From Erythrobacter sp. EC-HK427 (GTDB lineage: Bacteria; Pseudomonadota; Alphaproteobacteria; Sphingomonadales; Sphingomonadaceae), in the NCBI RefSeq assembly GCF_902498745.1, contig NZ_LR701479.1:686292-750291 (forward strand): DNA of 64,000 nucleotides, written 5' to 3'. This document shows, piece by piece, positions 16,733 to 26,244 of this stretch (its first letter is position 1; each line of letters opens with the position of its first letter). Both the position numbers and the translations under genes were made by a program. Under the pieces are notes generated by a model. The model saw only the letters and a list, made by a program, of their open reading frames with translations, was not told the DNA's origin and did not search any database.

Positions 16733-18706
16733 TCAGGCAGCCTGCTCGGCAATTTCGTCAGTTGCTTCGGCGTTGACCGCCTCGTCTCCCCCGTGGTCCG
16801 CCAGTTCGACCCCATCAGAGCCGGCGAAACGCATGATCGGCGGAACCCAAGCCTGCGCCCGTTCCTTGACCTCGGGCTCGCCAATGAAATTGCCCGAAAA
16901 TATCCGTTCGGCAGCGCTCGAGAGTTCGCACTTCTTCGATGCACTATACCGGCTGACCAAATCCGGACCGCCAGCGGCGTCAAGTGCTTCGAGCGTACGC
17001 GCCTTGGGAACCCGGTCGAAATAGTTTGCCGCAGTGGGGCGCCACCAGTGCGACGTCTCAATTTCAAGCAGCGCACCTAGTGCTTCGTGCAACGGCACCG
17101 ATCGATCGCCCTCGCAAGCCAGACTTGCTACCAGTGTGCGGGCCACAACATGACCGAGCCATGCCGAGCGTGCCTCGCTGGAAAGCCCACGGAATTTCTC
17201 AAACCGTTCGACGTCGCTCACTCCGGCACGCCAGCTTTCATCGAGCGAACCGGCAAACTCAGCGAGCGCGGCATTGGCCGGCGCATCCTTAGGCTCGAAA
17301 CCGGAGACCGGGCCCGATGCGATTGATCCAACCAGCGTCGATGCCTTCTTTGCGCGCCAATCGTGGCCATCAGCATCGGCGAGCGTGAAGACCATGAAAT
17401 CGAGCGCCAAAGCCGGATCGGTGGCGAGATGGATTGCCAGGATATCGCGGCGCTGCATTGCGAGCTCGTCGAGCAGGCGCTGCGACAGTGAAGTCCCTTT
17501 GGGCTTCTCAGATGCGCTATCCGCAACGGCCTCGACCACGCCTTCATCAGTGGTGATCTCCGTCTCGGTGTAGAACTGCGGAACCAATGTCGGCTCGCCA
17601 TTGCGCGAGAGGACAAGGAAGGCACCGGCCTCGCCCTTCAGTTCGTCGGCCAGGACCGGTGGGCGATCGTTGAGTGCGCGCATGGCGCGATCGATCACGA
17701 GCAGTTCCTTTTCGGCCTTGGCAACCTCGTCTTCGTCGCTGTCCTCATCTTCGAGCACGGCAGCGATGCGGTCGTAATCGGCTTCCAATTCTCCAAGTTC
17801 CTGCGCTTCCTGTTCACTCATCGGGGCAGGCTCGCTGGGCAAGCGATTCAGACCTTCAACGAGATCATGGCTGACATAGTTGCCGAGCGTTGGGCGAACC
17901 CAGGCAAGGCCAAACTCCTGCGCGGTTCTGGCAGCCACCTCTTCCATGGCCTTATGCGCCAGGTCCTCGAGCAGCGCGACATCGATCCAGCTTTCGCTGG
18001 CATCATCGTCGAACAGTTCGCGCTCGATCCGGCCACCAGCGGCGAGGTAGGCGTCGCGACCGACCAGGACAGCTCGTGGATCGGAACCGCGCACCGTGGC
18101 ATCAAGCACCATGCGGCGGATCGTGTCGGGCGTGATCTGGTACCAGGCATCCTGCAGCTCGGCATAGACATGCGCCTGGCGCTCGACATCGGAAATCGCG
18201 CCATAGGCCTTGGCCATATCCAGCGTGATTGTGCCATCTGCGAGGGCTTCGAAAACACAAGGGGCGAGAGCTGCCAAACGCAGACGCCCTTCAACGAAAC
18301 GGACGGTGAGCCCGAAGCGGCGCGCCACGTCTTCAGTCGTAGCTCCCGCGTCGATGATCGCCGCAAAGGCCTGCGCCTCGTCGGCCGGGTTCATCGCGAG
18401 ACGCTGGAAGTTCTCGGCAAGGCTGGCTTCGCGTACTTCGCTTTCAGCGCCTTCGATGACGAGGCATGTGACTGCATGGTTGTCGGGCAAGGTGCCCTCC
18501 TCAGCCAGCGCCTGCAGCGCTGCGAGGCGGCGACCGCCGGCTTCGACTTCGAACTTGCCGCGCTTTCCTTTGCGGACGACGAGGTTCTGCAACAGGCCGC
18601 GCGCAGCAATGTCTGCCCGCAGCTGGAGGTCGGCCAGCACGTCGCTCGACTTGCGAACGTTGCGCGGGCTCGGAACGAGCTTCTTCAAGGGAATCGACTG
18701 GATCAA
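16733..18706 (-). CDS. Long ParB/RepB-like protein of the mobile element
   Basis: A 657-residue protein, about twice normal ParB length. TTG 18706 is chosen because AGGAG lies 8 bases upstream and translation from it gives MIQSIPLKKLVPSPRNVRKS, the expected ParB N-terminus. ParB boxes are visible: GLLQNLVVRKG, VEAGGRRLAALQAL (the GxRR motif) and ENFQRLAMNPADEAQAF, then a KorB-like helix-turn-helix region (ATTEDVARRFGLTVRFVEGRL). After ~residue 300 comes an acidic helical stretch (EDEDSDEDEVAKAEKE) and a long C-terminal domain of unknown role. No ParA is nearby, so it may be a regulator rather than a segregation protein. It lies 105 bases downstream of the helicase gene. Confidence 0.88.
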   Translation of the reverse strand: MIQSIPLKKLVPSPRNVRKSSDVLADLQLRADIAARGLLQNLVVRKGKRGKFEVEAGGRRLAALQALAEEGTLPDNHAVTCLVIEGAESEVREASLAENFQRLAMNPADEAQAFAAIIDAGATTEDVARRFGLTVRFVEGRLRLAALAPCVFEALADGTITLDMAKAYGAISDVERQAHVYAELQDAWYQITPDTIRRMVLDATVRGSDPRAVLVGRDAYLAAGGRIERELFDDDASESWIDVALLEDLAHKAMEEVAARTAQEFGLAWVRPTLGNYVSHDLVEGLNRLPSEPAPMSEQEAQELGELEADYDRIAAVLEDEDSDEDEVAKAEKELLVIDRAMRALNDRPPVLADELKGEAGAFLVLSRNGEPTLVPQFYTETEITTDEGVVEAVADSASEKPKGTSLSQRLLDELAMQRRDILAIHLATDPALALDFMVFTLADADGHDWRAKKASTLVGSIASGPVSGFEPKDAPANAALAEFAGSLDESWRAGVSDVERFEKFRGLSSEARSAWLGHVVARTLVASLACEGDRSVPLHEALGALLEIETSHWWRPTAANYFDRVPKARTLEALDAAGGPDLVSRYSASKKCELSSAAERIFSGNFIGEPEVKERAQAWVPPIMRFAGSDGVELADHGGDEAVNAEATDEIAEQAA

Positions 18707-18811
18707 GGGTGTTCTCCTGATGGAATGAAGGCGCAGGTGAAGATCACAGGGCCCACAAGCCCAAAGGGCTCCCTCCGCTCTCATCATTGTGGTTGGGGTC
18801 GGCCCGAGAGA

Positions 18812-21800
18812 TCAGGCGGCAAGCGCGGGGAGGACCGACGATGCTTTCGACACCGGGACGAACAGCCGCGTGCGGTAGCGGATGATCTCAGTGAAGCAGC
18901 CCTTGCCCTTGTACCAATCGAGGCGCTCGGGCGAGAAGCCGGTCAGCTCAAGCCGCTGTTCGCCGCCGACCAGCGATCGCTTTACGGTGAGGGGATCGTG
19001 GCTTGCGAGGCCCAACGGTTTGCCGCTGGTGAGGACAAACTCGCCGATCTGCTCTGCCGATGGTCCGGTAACCCCGGAAAGGCCAAAGGTATCAGCGATC
19101 GTAGCGAGATCGACATCGAGCACTTCGCGTCCGATTATCGACTGACCGTCCTCGGCCACCAGACGGGTGACGCGAACATGATCACCGGGGAGGCGCTTCC
19201 AGACAGGAAGCAGCAGCCCGGTGGCGAGATGGATGCGCTCGGTCACCGGAGATGTAGCCGCCTCCTCCTCCTCGGTCTGCCAGGCGCTCATGAACGTCGT
19301 GACGTTGATTTCTTCCCAGTGGCTCTCACCGAGAGTCTCGAGGGTCCAGTTGGCGGTATTAAGCGGACGCAGCAGACGCTGGCGTTCGATGACGGCTCCG
19401 TCGTCGGCGATGAGGCGCCGGGCCGGAACCGACAGTGCAACTTTGCCAGATCGCGCATTGCGCAAGGGGATCGCGTGCGCGCTGCCGATCTCATGCATCC
19501 GCACCAGGCGCTGCAGTCGCAGAGGCCGAAGGTGCCTGCTCACTTCGAGGGAGACAAGACGAGTTTCGGCTCCGGTCACGGAATCGGATCGCAAGAGCTC
19601 ATCGGCGAGGACCGTAAAGCTATCCACCATGACGGTTTCCAGACCTTGGTCGAGCGTTCCGGCTTCCCGTGCGGCTTCGATCCGCGCTTCGACGAGACCA
19701 AGGTATTCCTCGAAGATTGCATTCTGCAGCGCGATCGGCAGGGCGAGGATGCGGTTGAGCCAACGCTGGATCGTGGGAAGATTGTCGGTCAGTCCGCCAT
19801 CGGGATTTTCAAGCCGGAGGCCGGTCCTCTCGACGAAGTTCCCGAAACTCGTGGCTTCGAGCTTGCCGTCATAGAGCAGCTGGAACCAGCGGCTGAGTGC
19901 GTCGCGCGCATAGTCGCTTTCGAGATTGTCGGCCGGGTCGAACAGGTTCTGGCCGCCGGTCTGGCGCTGGCCGCGCGTGAGCGCGCCCAATGCATCGAGC
20001 CTGCGCGCAATAGTCGAGATGAAGCGGCGCTCACCCTTCACGTCGGTGGTAACTGGCCGAAACAGCGGGGCCGAAGCCTGGTTGGTGCGGTTGGTGCGAC
20101 CAAGACCCTGGATGGCGTTATCTGCACGCCAGCCCGGCTCGAGCAAGAAATGAACGCGGCGCTGCTGGTTCTTGGCACCCAAGTCGGCATGGTAGGATCG
20201 TCCCGTGCCGCCCGCATCCGAGAAGACCAGGATGCGTTTGGTCCCTTCCATGAAGCTTTGCGCTTCGGCGACATTGGCACTCTGGCTGCGCCGTTCGAGG
20301 CGTTGTTGACCGCCGCGCCCGAGGACGAGCCTGCGGGTTCTGCCTGTGACCTCGGCCACGGCCTCGGTCCCGAAATGCTCAATGATCGCATCGAGTGCTG
20401 TGGCGATGGGCGGCAGCGCGCAGAGCTGTTCGATCAGCGCATCGCGCGCAGCAATGGCGCGCGGGCAGAATACGGGATTGCCCTCCTCGTCGCTCATCGC
20501 CTCGGAACGCAGATTTCCGTCCTCGTCGGCGAAGACCTGCATCAGCCGTACCGGGAAGCTCTTGGAAAGGTAGTCGATGACATATTCGCGCGGGGATAAA
20601 TCGATATCGAGCGCTTCGCGTTCTTCCACGGTAAGGTCGGCGAGACGCCGGTCGAGCATGGCCTCGGCGGTCGAAACCAGCTGCACGACAACCGAATGAT
20701 CCTCGCTAAGGGCATGTTCCATGGCGGGGATCAGGCTTGGCAATTTCATCGACAGCAGTAGCTGGGCAAAGAAGCGCTGCTTGGTGCCTTCGAAGATCGA
20801 TAGCGCCGCAGCCTTGGCATTGCGGTTAAGTGTATCGCCGCTGTCCTCGTCGACGACGCGGGTTGCCTCCAGCGCGGCCTCGAGGTTGCGGTGAATGATC
20901 GCCCATGCGTCGGCATAGGCATCGTAAATCCGAACCTGTACTTCGGTCAGATTGTGTTCCAGGATCTCGTACTCGACCCCTGCGAAGGATAGCGCGCGAG
21001 CAAGGTATAGCCCCTGTGCTTTCAGGTCACGTGCGACAAGCTCCATCGCCGCAACACCGCCGGCCCGGATCTCGGTCATAAAGGCTTCGTGCGTCGGGAA
21101 GGCGGTTTCGGGCCCCCACAAGCCGAGCCGGGCGGCGTAACCGAGATTGGCAATGTCCGATGCGCCGGTCGCCGACGCATAGAGCACACGGGCGCGCGGC
21201 AGATAGTTCTGCAGCCTGAGGCCAGCCATGCCCTGTTCGGAGCCCTTGACCTTGCCGCGGGTTGTAGAGCCCCCGAGCGCATTGGCCATGGCGTGGGCTT
21301 CGTCGAAGGCGACCACGCCGTCGAAATTCTCGCCGGCCCAGGCAAGGATCTGACCAAGCCGCGTATCCTCGGCGCGCCCCGAGCGCAGCGTCGGATAGGT
21401 GACGAAGAGAATTCCCTCGGACATCATTACGGGCTGGCCGAGTTTCCAGTGCGAGAGCGGCCGGATATCGAGCGCCATTCCACCGAGCGCATCCCAGTCG
21501 CGTCGGGCATCTTCAAGCAGTGCTTCGTTTTTGGTGATCCAGACATGACGCCGTTCGCCTGCAAGCCACCGGTCCATGATGACTGCAGCGATCTGTCGTC
21601 CTTTGCCCGCACCGGTCCCGTCGCCGAGGAAGAAGCCTTGGCGGTAGGTGTGCCCGTCTTCGGACAATTCCAGCGAGGTGCCTTCCTGGCTGACCTTAAA
21701 CAGGCCAGGGAGATCACGCGCAAATGCCTGGGCAGCGTAGACCAGTGTCTCGCACTGGGCTTCAGACAGCAGGCCATCGGCTTGCCAATTTGCGGGAAGA

Positions 21801-23059
21801 CGTGGAGTAACATCCGGCTGCGGCGCTGCAACCGAACCCATCGCAACCGATTCCACGAGCGGGGTTGGATGGACCGGCGCGGCCTCGAAGGCAATACGGC
21901 TGGGCCGGTAAGGCAGGTAGATGCCTGTTTGTTCAGGGACCGGCGCAGGTTCGGCGAGGACCGAATAGGCAAGGTCGACTGCATTACCTTTGGCCTCCTG
22001 TGGCGCTGCAAAAGGCGCCACCGGCCGGACTGGTAGAAGGTTTGCTGTAATCTTGCCGCAGCAGCGTGTTGGCCTCTGGCCGCGCAGGCTATGGACGTCG
22101 GCGGATATCTCCGCACGGGGCGGGAGTGCTAGCAGAAGCTCGTGAAGCGCGATCAGGTCGCAGGTATCTCCGGTGATTGCTGGCTCAGGAGCAGTAGGCA
22201 CTTTATCGATGACGACCATGCGGACGGCGATCCCCGTTCCAGTCCGGCGAAACATCTGCTGCAAGCGGACATCGAGGAGCATAGACGCTTCGGCCTGTGC
22301 CTTGCCGAAAGTGGAAGCATCAAAGCCTTCAGGCATTATGGCGACGATCCTCGCGCCACTGGCAGCGGCCCGGATCGCACTGCGCAGGTGGCGCTGCGCC
22401 GTCTCACCGTCTTTGCCGCGTTCCTGGCTGCGGGCGAACGGCGGGTTCATCAGCACGACCGATGGAGCAGGCCCGCGATGCAGGTCGGCGATCAGTTCCC
22501 CGTCGTGCATGGTGGTTGTCGCCGCGGGGAAGATGTGGCCCAAAGCGTCTCTTCTTGCCGGATCAATTTCGTTGAGGACCAACGAGGCGTTTTGAACGCT
22601 GCCCCAAAGTGCAAGAGCGCCGTTGCCGGCGGACGGCTCGAGTAGCGTGTCGCGCGCGGAGACAGCTGCGGCTTTCGCCATCAGCCAAGCGAGCATCGGC
22701 GGGGTCGAAAACTGCTGGAGCTCAACCTGTGTTTCGCTGCGCACGTGACGGGGCGGCAATGCTGCTTCGAGCCAATCAAACCGCGCGTCCGCTTCATAAG
22801 CGCTTGTTGTCAGATCGATGCGCGAAGAGCTTTTCAACCAGAGGATCGCACCGATTTCGGCCGCGTTGTTGTAATCATCGATAGTCCAGGCGCTTCCCCA
22901 CTCCTGAACGCCGCTTACTTCGGCGAACAGGCCCGAAATGTCGGCTCGGGTAAGGCAACATCCGGTCGCGAGCTGCTCGGAAATTCGCACACCAATGGCG
23001 TAGGCCAAAGGCACTGAAGCGAGCTGCCCTTCCGCGGGAAACAGGTCTGATTGAAACAT
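18812..23059 (-). CDS. DNA methyltransferase plus strawberry-notch-type helicase
   Basis: A 1415-residue protein; ATG 23059 has AGGAGG 10 bases upstream. The N-terminal part is a methyltransferase-like domain: SAM motif LEPSAGNGAL near residue 141 and the N6-adenine type catalytic motif NPPF near 205. A superfamily 2 helicase of the strawberry-notch (SNO) kind follows: LGDGTGAGKGRQ near 480 (Walker A), FDEAHAMAN (Walker B), and motif VI-like QGLGRTNRTNQ. Such fusions are typical of large mobile elements of alphaproteobacteria, possibly for protection against restriction or for element replication; function is not established. Same direction as the Toprim and ParB-like genes. Confidence 0.9.
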   Translation of the reverse strand: MFQSDLFPAEGQLASVPLAYAIGVRISEQLATGCCLTRADISGLFAEVSGVQEWGSAWTIDDYNNAAEIGAILWLKSSSRIDLTTSAYEADARFDWLEAALPPRHVRSETQVELQQFSTPPMLAWLMAKAAAVSARDTLLEPSAGNGALALWGSVQNASLVLNEIDPARRDALGHIFPAATTTMHDGELIADLHRGPAPSVVLMNPPFARSQERGKDGETAQRHLRSAIRAAASGARIVAIMPEGFDASTFGKAQAEASMLLDVRLQQMFRRTGTGIAVRMVVIDKVPTAPEPAITGDTCDLIALHELLLALPPRAEISADVHSLRGQRPTRCCGKITANLLPVRPVAPFAAPQEAKGNAVDLAYSVLAEPAPVPEQTGIYLPYRPSRIAFEAAPVHPTPLVESVAMGSVAAPQPDVTPRLPANWQADGLLSEAQCETLVYAAQAFARDLPGLFKVSQEGTSLELSEDGHTYRQGFFLGDGTGAGKGRQIAAVIMDRWLAGERRHVWITKNEALLEDARRDWDALGGMALDIRPLSHWKLGQPVMMSEGILFVTYPTLRSGRAEDTRLGQILAWAGENFDGVVAFDEAHAMANALGGSTTRGKVKGSEQGMAGLRLQNYLPRARVLYASATGASDIANLGYAARLGLWGPETAFPTHEAFMTEIRAGGVAAMELVARDLKAQGLYLARALSFAGVEYEILEHNLTEVQVRIYDAYADAWAIIHRNLEAALEATRVVDEDSGDTLNRNAKAAALSIFEGTKQRFFAQLLLSMKLPSLIPAMEHALSEDHSVVVQLVSTAEAMLDRRLADLTVEEREALDIDLSPREYVIDYLSKSFPVRLMQVFADEDGNLRSEAMSDEEGNPVFCPRAIAARDALIEQLCALPPIATALDAIIEHFGTEAVAEVTGRTRRLVLGRGGQQRLERRSQSANVAEAQSFMEGTKRILVFSDAGGTGRSYHADLGAKNQQRRVHFLLEPGWRADNAIQGLGRTNRTNQASAPLFRPVTTDVKGERRFISTIARRLDALGALTRGQRQTGGQNLFDPADNLESDYARDALSRWFQLLYDGKLEATSFGNFVERTGLRLENPDGGLTDNLPTIQRWLNRILALPIALQNAIFEEYLGLVEARIEAAREAGTLDQGLETVMVDSFTVLADELLRSDSVTGAETRLVSLEVSRHLRPLRLQRLVRMHEIGSAHAIPLRNARSGKVALSVPARRLIADDGAVIERQRLLRPLNTANWTLETLGESHWEEINVTTFMSAWQTEEEEAATSPVTERIHLATGLLLPVWKRLPGDHVRVTRLVAEDGQSIIGREVLDVDLATIADTFGLSGVTGPSAEQIGEFVLTSGKPLGLASHDPLTVKRSLVGGEQRLELTGFSPERLDWYKGKGCFTEIIRYRTRLFVPVSKASSVLPALAA

Positions 23060-23134
23060 GGCAATTCGTCCTCCTGAATGAGGCATCGGGGTAGGCCCTC
23101 TGCCGGATCAGGAATTCGGGAAGCTCTCTCTCCT

Positions 23135-24034
23135 CTAGAGTGTCGCCTTGCGCTGCAGCCATGCTCTGAGTTCATCGTTCCAGTCGGTATCGCGAGACAA
23201 TGGCCTGCGAACATGAAGTGTTCGTCCATCACGGGCATAAGCTGCCATGCCGCGCGACGCGGCGAGCTCACCGCCGGCATCATGATCGACAAATAGATAG
23301 AGTTCGGTCACGCTGTCGGGCACGCTCACGAGGCCGAAGCGCTCATTACCCAAGGTCGCCCAAACAGGAACGCCGGTCAGGGCATAGGCCGACATTGCGC
23401 TTTCGATCCCCTCGGCAAGGCCGAGCCTGCCGGAAGCCGGAGCGAAAAGTCGCACTGCAGCTTGGTCGAGTGAGCCGAGCGTGCGCTTCGGCTTGTCAAA
23501 GCTGGCCTTGCCGCTGGCATTTTGTGACAGGAATGTCCGGTGAATCGCGATCGGCCCGTCATCAAGGCTTACCGCTGCGATCATTGCCGGCAGAAAGAGG
23601 GCGCGCCCTCTTGGACCGAGAGGAGTTCGGGGATGAAAACGGAGAGCTGAAGAAGCGGCGAGGATTCCGCGGCTCTCGAGATAGGCCTTTGCCGGACTGG
23701 CGTGCAATGGGTCCGCTTTACGCCAGATTGCGAGCGCTGCAGCCGAGGGATAGCGCGCTTGGACTGACTGGGTTCGGTCAGCCAATGAAGGCCCTGAAAA
23801 AAGCTCTGTCGAGCAGAAGCCCTCGCGTGCCAGTGCTGACATCACGCGCTGTTGATCGCAGCCTGCAAAGCAATGGAACAGGATAGCGTGTCGACCAAGT
23901 GAGACGCCAAGCGAAGGCGTACGGTCATCATGCGCTGGGCAGCGGGCCATACCCTTAGTGCCGGACCATTTGCCACCACGGTTCTCGCAAATACGGCGAG
24001 CAGTTTCGGCGAGAGTTTGGGCAGACAGTGACAT
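23135..24034 (-). CDS. CHC2/Toprim primase-like protein (DUF7146 type)
   Basis: A 299-residue protein; ATG 24034 has AGGAG 7 bases upstream. The N-terminus carries a primase-type zinc finger (CENRGGKWSGTKGMARCPAHDD to FHCFAGCD; Cys/His ligands present), and the C-terminal half a Toprim domain with AEGIESAMSAYA (catalytic Glu) and VDHDAGGE (DxD). No helicase domain follows. Such proteins are element-encoded replication primases or helpers. It precedes the methyltransferase/SNO gene by 75 bases and is likely in one operon with it and the ParB-like gene. Confidence 0.9.
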   Translation of the reverse strand: MSLSAQTLAETARRICENRGGKWSGTKGMARCPAHDDRTPSLGVSLGRHAILFHCFAGCDQQRVMSALAREGFCSTELFSGPSLADRTQSVQARYPSAAALAIWRKADPLHASPAKAYLESRGILAASSALRFHPRTPLGPRGRALFLPAMIAAVSLDDGPIAIHRTFLSQNASGKASFDKPKRTLGSLDQAAVRLFAPASGRLGLAEGIESAMSAYALTGVPVWATLGNERFGLVSVPDSVTELYLFVDHDAGGELAASRGMAAYARDGRTLHVRRPLSRDTDWNDELRAWLQRKATL

Positions 24035-24172
24035 GCGAGCTCCTAAGCTAGCGAAATGGCCCCCTAACCAAGCACCCTCTCCTTTCCCGAAGCAGACCAG
24101 AAGTCGCTTTCCTACAGGCATATGTTCTTTGTATGTTCTCTTGCGATTCGAAGCAATGGAGTAGGCGGCGAG

Positions 24173-24757
24173 ATGAATTTTCCAAACGACTTTGCCTCGA
24201 TTGCGATTGCTGGGACAGTTGTGGCTGCAGCGTTTTGTCACACGGCTTCAGCGCAGGACTTTACCCTCTTCGAACACGCAATCGCTCAGCCAGGCGATGT
24301 CCATGCGACCACCAAACGAACTCCGCAGGGGGTCACCAGCCGCCAGCGAATTGCCATTTCGTACCGCGAAAACCTCTACCGGGCCGCAGTGTCTGAGGTA
24401 GAACGCCAATATGCACTTCCGCAAAACCTGCTTCGTGCGTTGATCTGGGCAGAATCGCGATTTGATCCCATGGCCATTAGTTCGGCCGGTGCCGCCGGTC
24501 TCGCGCAGCTGATGCCAGCCACCGCTCGTGAATTGGGAGTTCGAAATCGGCATGACCCGCTCGCTTCGATCGACGGCGGGGCACGCTACCTTCGCGACAT
24601 GTTAAAGCGCTTCGGCGCAGTTCACCTGGCATTGGCGGCATACAACGCAGGCCCCGGGGCAATATCGCGATCAGGGGGCATTCCCAATAACGGCGAGACA
24701 CCGCAATATGTGCGCTCTGTGCTTGCAAGGTGGGAAGCCATCAACGCTCATGACTAG
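24173..24757 (+). CDS. Lytic transglycosylase (SLT, VirB1-like)
   Basis: A 194-residue exported muramidase. ATG 24173 gives a signal peptide (FASIAIAGTVVAAAFCHTASAQ). The SLT domain spans about 70-190: ALIWAESRFDPMAISSAGAAGLAQLMPATA (catalytic Glu in ESRF), then GGARYLRDML and LALAAYNAGPGAI. Enzymes of this size open the peptidoglycan for conjugation or secretion machines, but no other transfer genes are visible. It is convergent with the integrase and divergent from the Toprim gene. Confidence 0.9.
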   Translation: MNFPNDFASIAIAGTVVAAAFCHTASAQDFTLFEHAIAQPGDVHATTKRTPQGVTSRQRIAISYRENLYRAAVSEVERQYALPQNLLRALIWAESRFDPMAISSAGAAGLAQLMPATARELGVRNRHDPLASIDGGARYLRDMLKRFGAVHLALAAYNAGPGAISRSGGIPNNGETPQYVRSVLARWEAINAHD

Positions 24758-24767
24758 GCGTTTGGCT

Positions 24768-25991
24768 TTAGCCTCGCGCGGAGCGCAGCTTGATGAGGTG
24801 TTCTCCTGACCGGAGCTCATCGAGATGGTCGCTCCACCACTGGGCCATCCGCACCCGCTCGTCCCAATGTTTACCGCGGTGGTATATGCCGCGAACAGCG
24901 TTGCTGTCGCCATGCGCCAGCGCGCGTTCGATGGCATCCGGGTTCCACAGCCCAGACTCGTTCAGGAACGTTGAGGCCGTCGCACGCAGACCGTGAGCGG
25001 TGACTTCATCCTTTGAATATCCCATGCGTCGAAAAGCGGCATTGAGAGTGTTCTCGCTCATAGGCCGCTTTGAGCTACGAGCCGAAGGAAACACGTATCC
25101 TTCATAGCCAAGCAGTTCGGCGAGGTCGGTCAGGTAGCTGATGACCTGCTTTGAAAGCGGCACCGCATGCGTACGGCGTGCCTTCATTTTTCCAGCAGGG
25201 ATCTTCCAGACGCCATCGACAAGGTCGATCTCGCGCCACTCGGCATGCCGGAGTTCGCCAGGTCGTACGAAGACATGTGGCGCGATCTGCAAAGCGAACT
25301 TGGTCACCATGTAGCCGGTATAGTCGTCGATTGCCCGCAGCAGGCCGCCCAATTCCTTCGGCTCCAGAATTGCCGCATAGTGAGTGGCTTTCGGCGTTAT
25401 GAGTGCGCCCTTCAACATGCTGGTCGGATCGGATTTGCAGCGCGTTGTAGCAACGCCATACCGGAACACGCGACCCGCAAACGAGCGACACTTCTTCGCG
25501 GTTTCGTGTTTGCCGGTCGCCTCAAGCCGCTTGAGAGGAGCCAAGACCTCAAACGGCTCGATTTCATGAATCGGGCGGTTACCGATGGCAGGTACGAGCT
25601 GATCAAGGAAATAGTTGGCCTTGATGATCGTACCCTCAGCGCGTCCATTCTGAACCATCATCTGCTCGATATATTCGCGCGCAACCGCTTCGAACGTTTG
25701 TGCCGAAAGAAACTCCTCGCGGATTTTCCGCTTGCGTTTCTCGAACGCTGGATCTCCCCCAGCTGCAACGGCTTGCCGCGCCTCGAAACATACGTCTCGC
25801 GCTTCTTTGAGGCTGACTTCCGGATAACTGCCAATTGCAAGCTTCTTCTCAAGCTTGCCGAGCCGGTAGCGGAAACGCCACAGCTTGCTGCCCGCTGGCG
25901 TAACTTCGATGTACAGGCCGCGCTGATCTGCAACCTTGTAGGGCTTGTCTTTGAACTTCAGCGCGCGGAGCCGTGTTTCGGTCAGAGGCAT
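24768..25991 (-). CDS. P4-type tyrosine integrase next to tRNA-Leu
   Basis: A 407-residue integrase of the P4/DUF4102 group. ATG 25991 gives MPLTETRLRALKFKDKPYKV, the usual N-terminus; the longer frame reads backwards into the tRNA and is not real. The N-terminal arm-binding domain (KLWRFRYRLGKLEKKLAIGSYP) is complete. The catalytic domain has R (VRPGELRHAEW), HGLRATA (HxxR), and AHGDSNAVRGIYHRG with the nucleophile Tyr. Its start faces the 3' end of tRNA-Leu 167 bases away, the classic arrangement for an island using that tRNA as attachment site. A 14-bp inverted repeat abuts its start codon. Confidence 0.95.
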   Translation of the reverse strand: MPLTETRLRALKFKDKPYKVADQRGLYIEVTPAGSKLWRFRYRLGKLEKKLAIGSYPEVSLKEARDVCFEARQAVAAGGDPAFEKRKRKIREEFLSAQTFEAVAREYIEQMMVQNGRAEGTIIKANYFLDQLVPAIGNRPIHEIEPFEVLAPLKRLEATGKHETAKKCRSFAGRVFRYGVATTRCKSDPTSMLKGALITPKATHYAAILEPKELGGLLRAIDDYTGYMVTKFALQIAPHVFVRPGELRHAEWREIDLVDGVWKIPAGKMKARRTHAVPLSKQVISYLTDLAELLGYEGYVFPSARSSKRPMSENTLNAAFRRMGYSKDEVTAHGLRATASTFLNESGLWNPDAIERALAHGDSNAVRGIYHRGKHWDERVRMAQWWSDHLDELRSGEHLIKLRSARG

Positions 25992-26046
25992 TTGCGGGCC
26001 TTTTCCCAATGTGGTTTTCGCAAAGGCCCGCAAAAGGCCCGCAAAA
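25991..26046. promoter_or_regulatory. Inverted and direct repeats at integrase promoter
   Basis: TTTGCGGGCCTTTT (25991-26004) and its exact complement AAAAGGCCCGCAAA (26032-26045) form a 14-bp inverted repeat; a further near copy GCAAAGGCCCGC sits at 26020-26031. The repeats touch the integrase start codon and look like an operator or arm-type binding site for integrase or excisionase. Confidence 0.45.
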
Positions 26047-26157
26047 ATGTCTGGAACCCCCGAGAACAAACGGGACGATCCGGAACTACCGAAGGGCCAA
26101 ATCCCTAGGGTTTCTGCGGTTTTTGTAGAATATTTGGGAGAACAAGGGAAGAACAAA

Positions 26158-26244
26158 TGGTGCCCAGAAGAGGACTCGAACCTCCACGCCCTTGCGAGCG
26201 CCGCCACCTGAAGACGGTGCGTCTACCAATTCCGCCATCTGGGC
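26158..26244 (-). tRNA. tRNA-Leu(CAG)
   Basis: An 87-base type-II tRNA with encoded CCA. Acceptor arms GCCCAGA and TCTGGGC pair fully. The D-loop GCGGAATTGGTAGACGC is leucine-like, the anticodon stem is CCGTC/GGCGG around loop TTCAGGT giving anticodon CAG, and a long variable arm is followed by GGTTCGAGTCC. Its 3' end is the probable attachment site of the island to the left. Confidence 0.93.

Noticed and set aside
17867-20599. Long plus-strand frame of 910 codons opposite the parB-like and helicase genes
   Set aside because: It lies antisense to two clear genes in high-GC DNA, has no domain, low-complexity composition and no ribosome site; a shadow frame.
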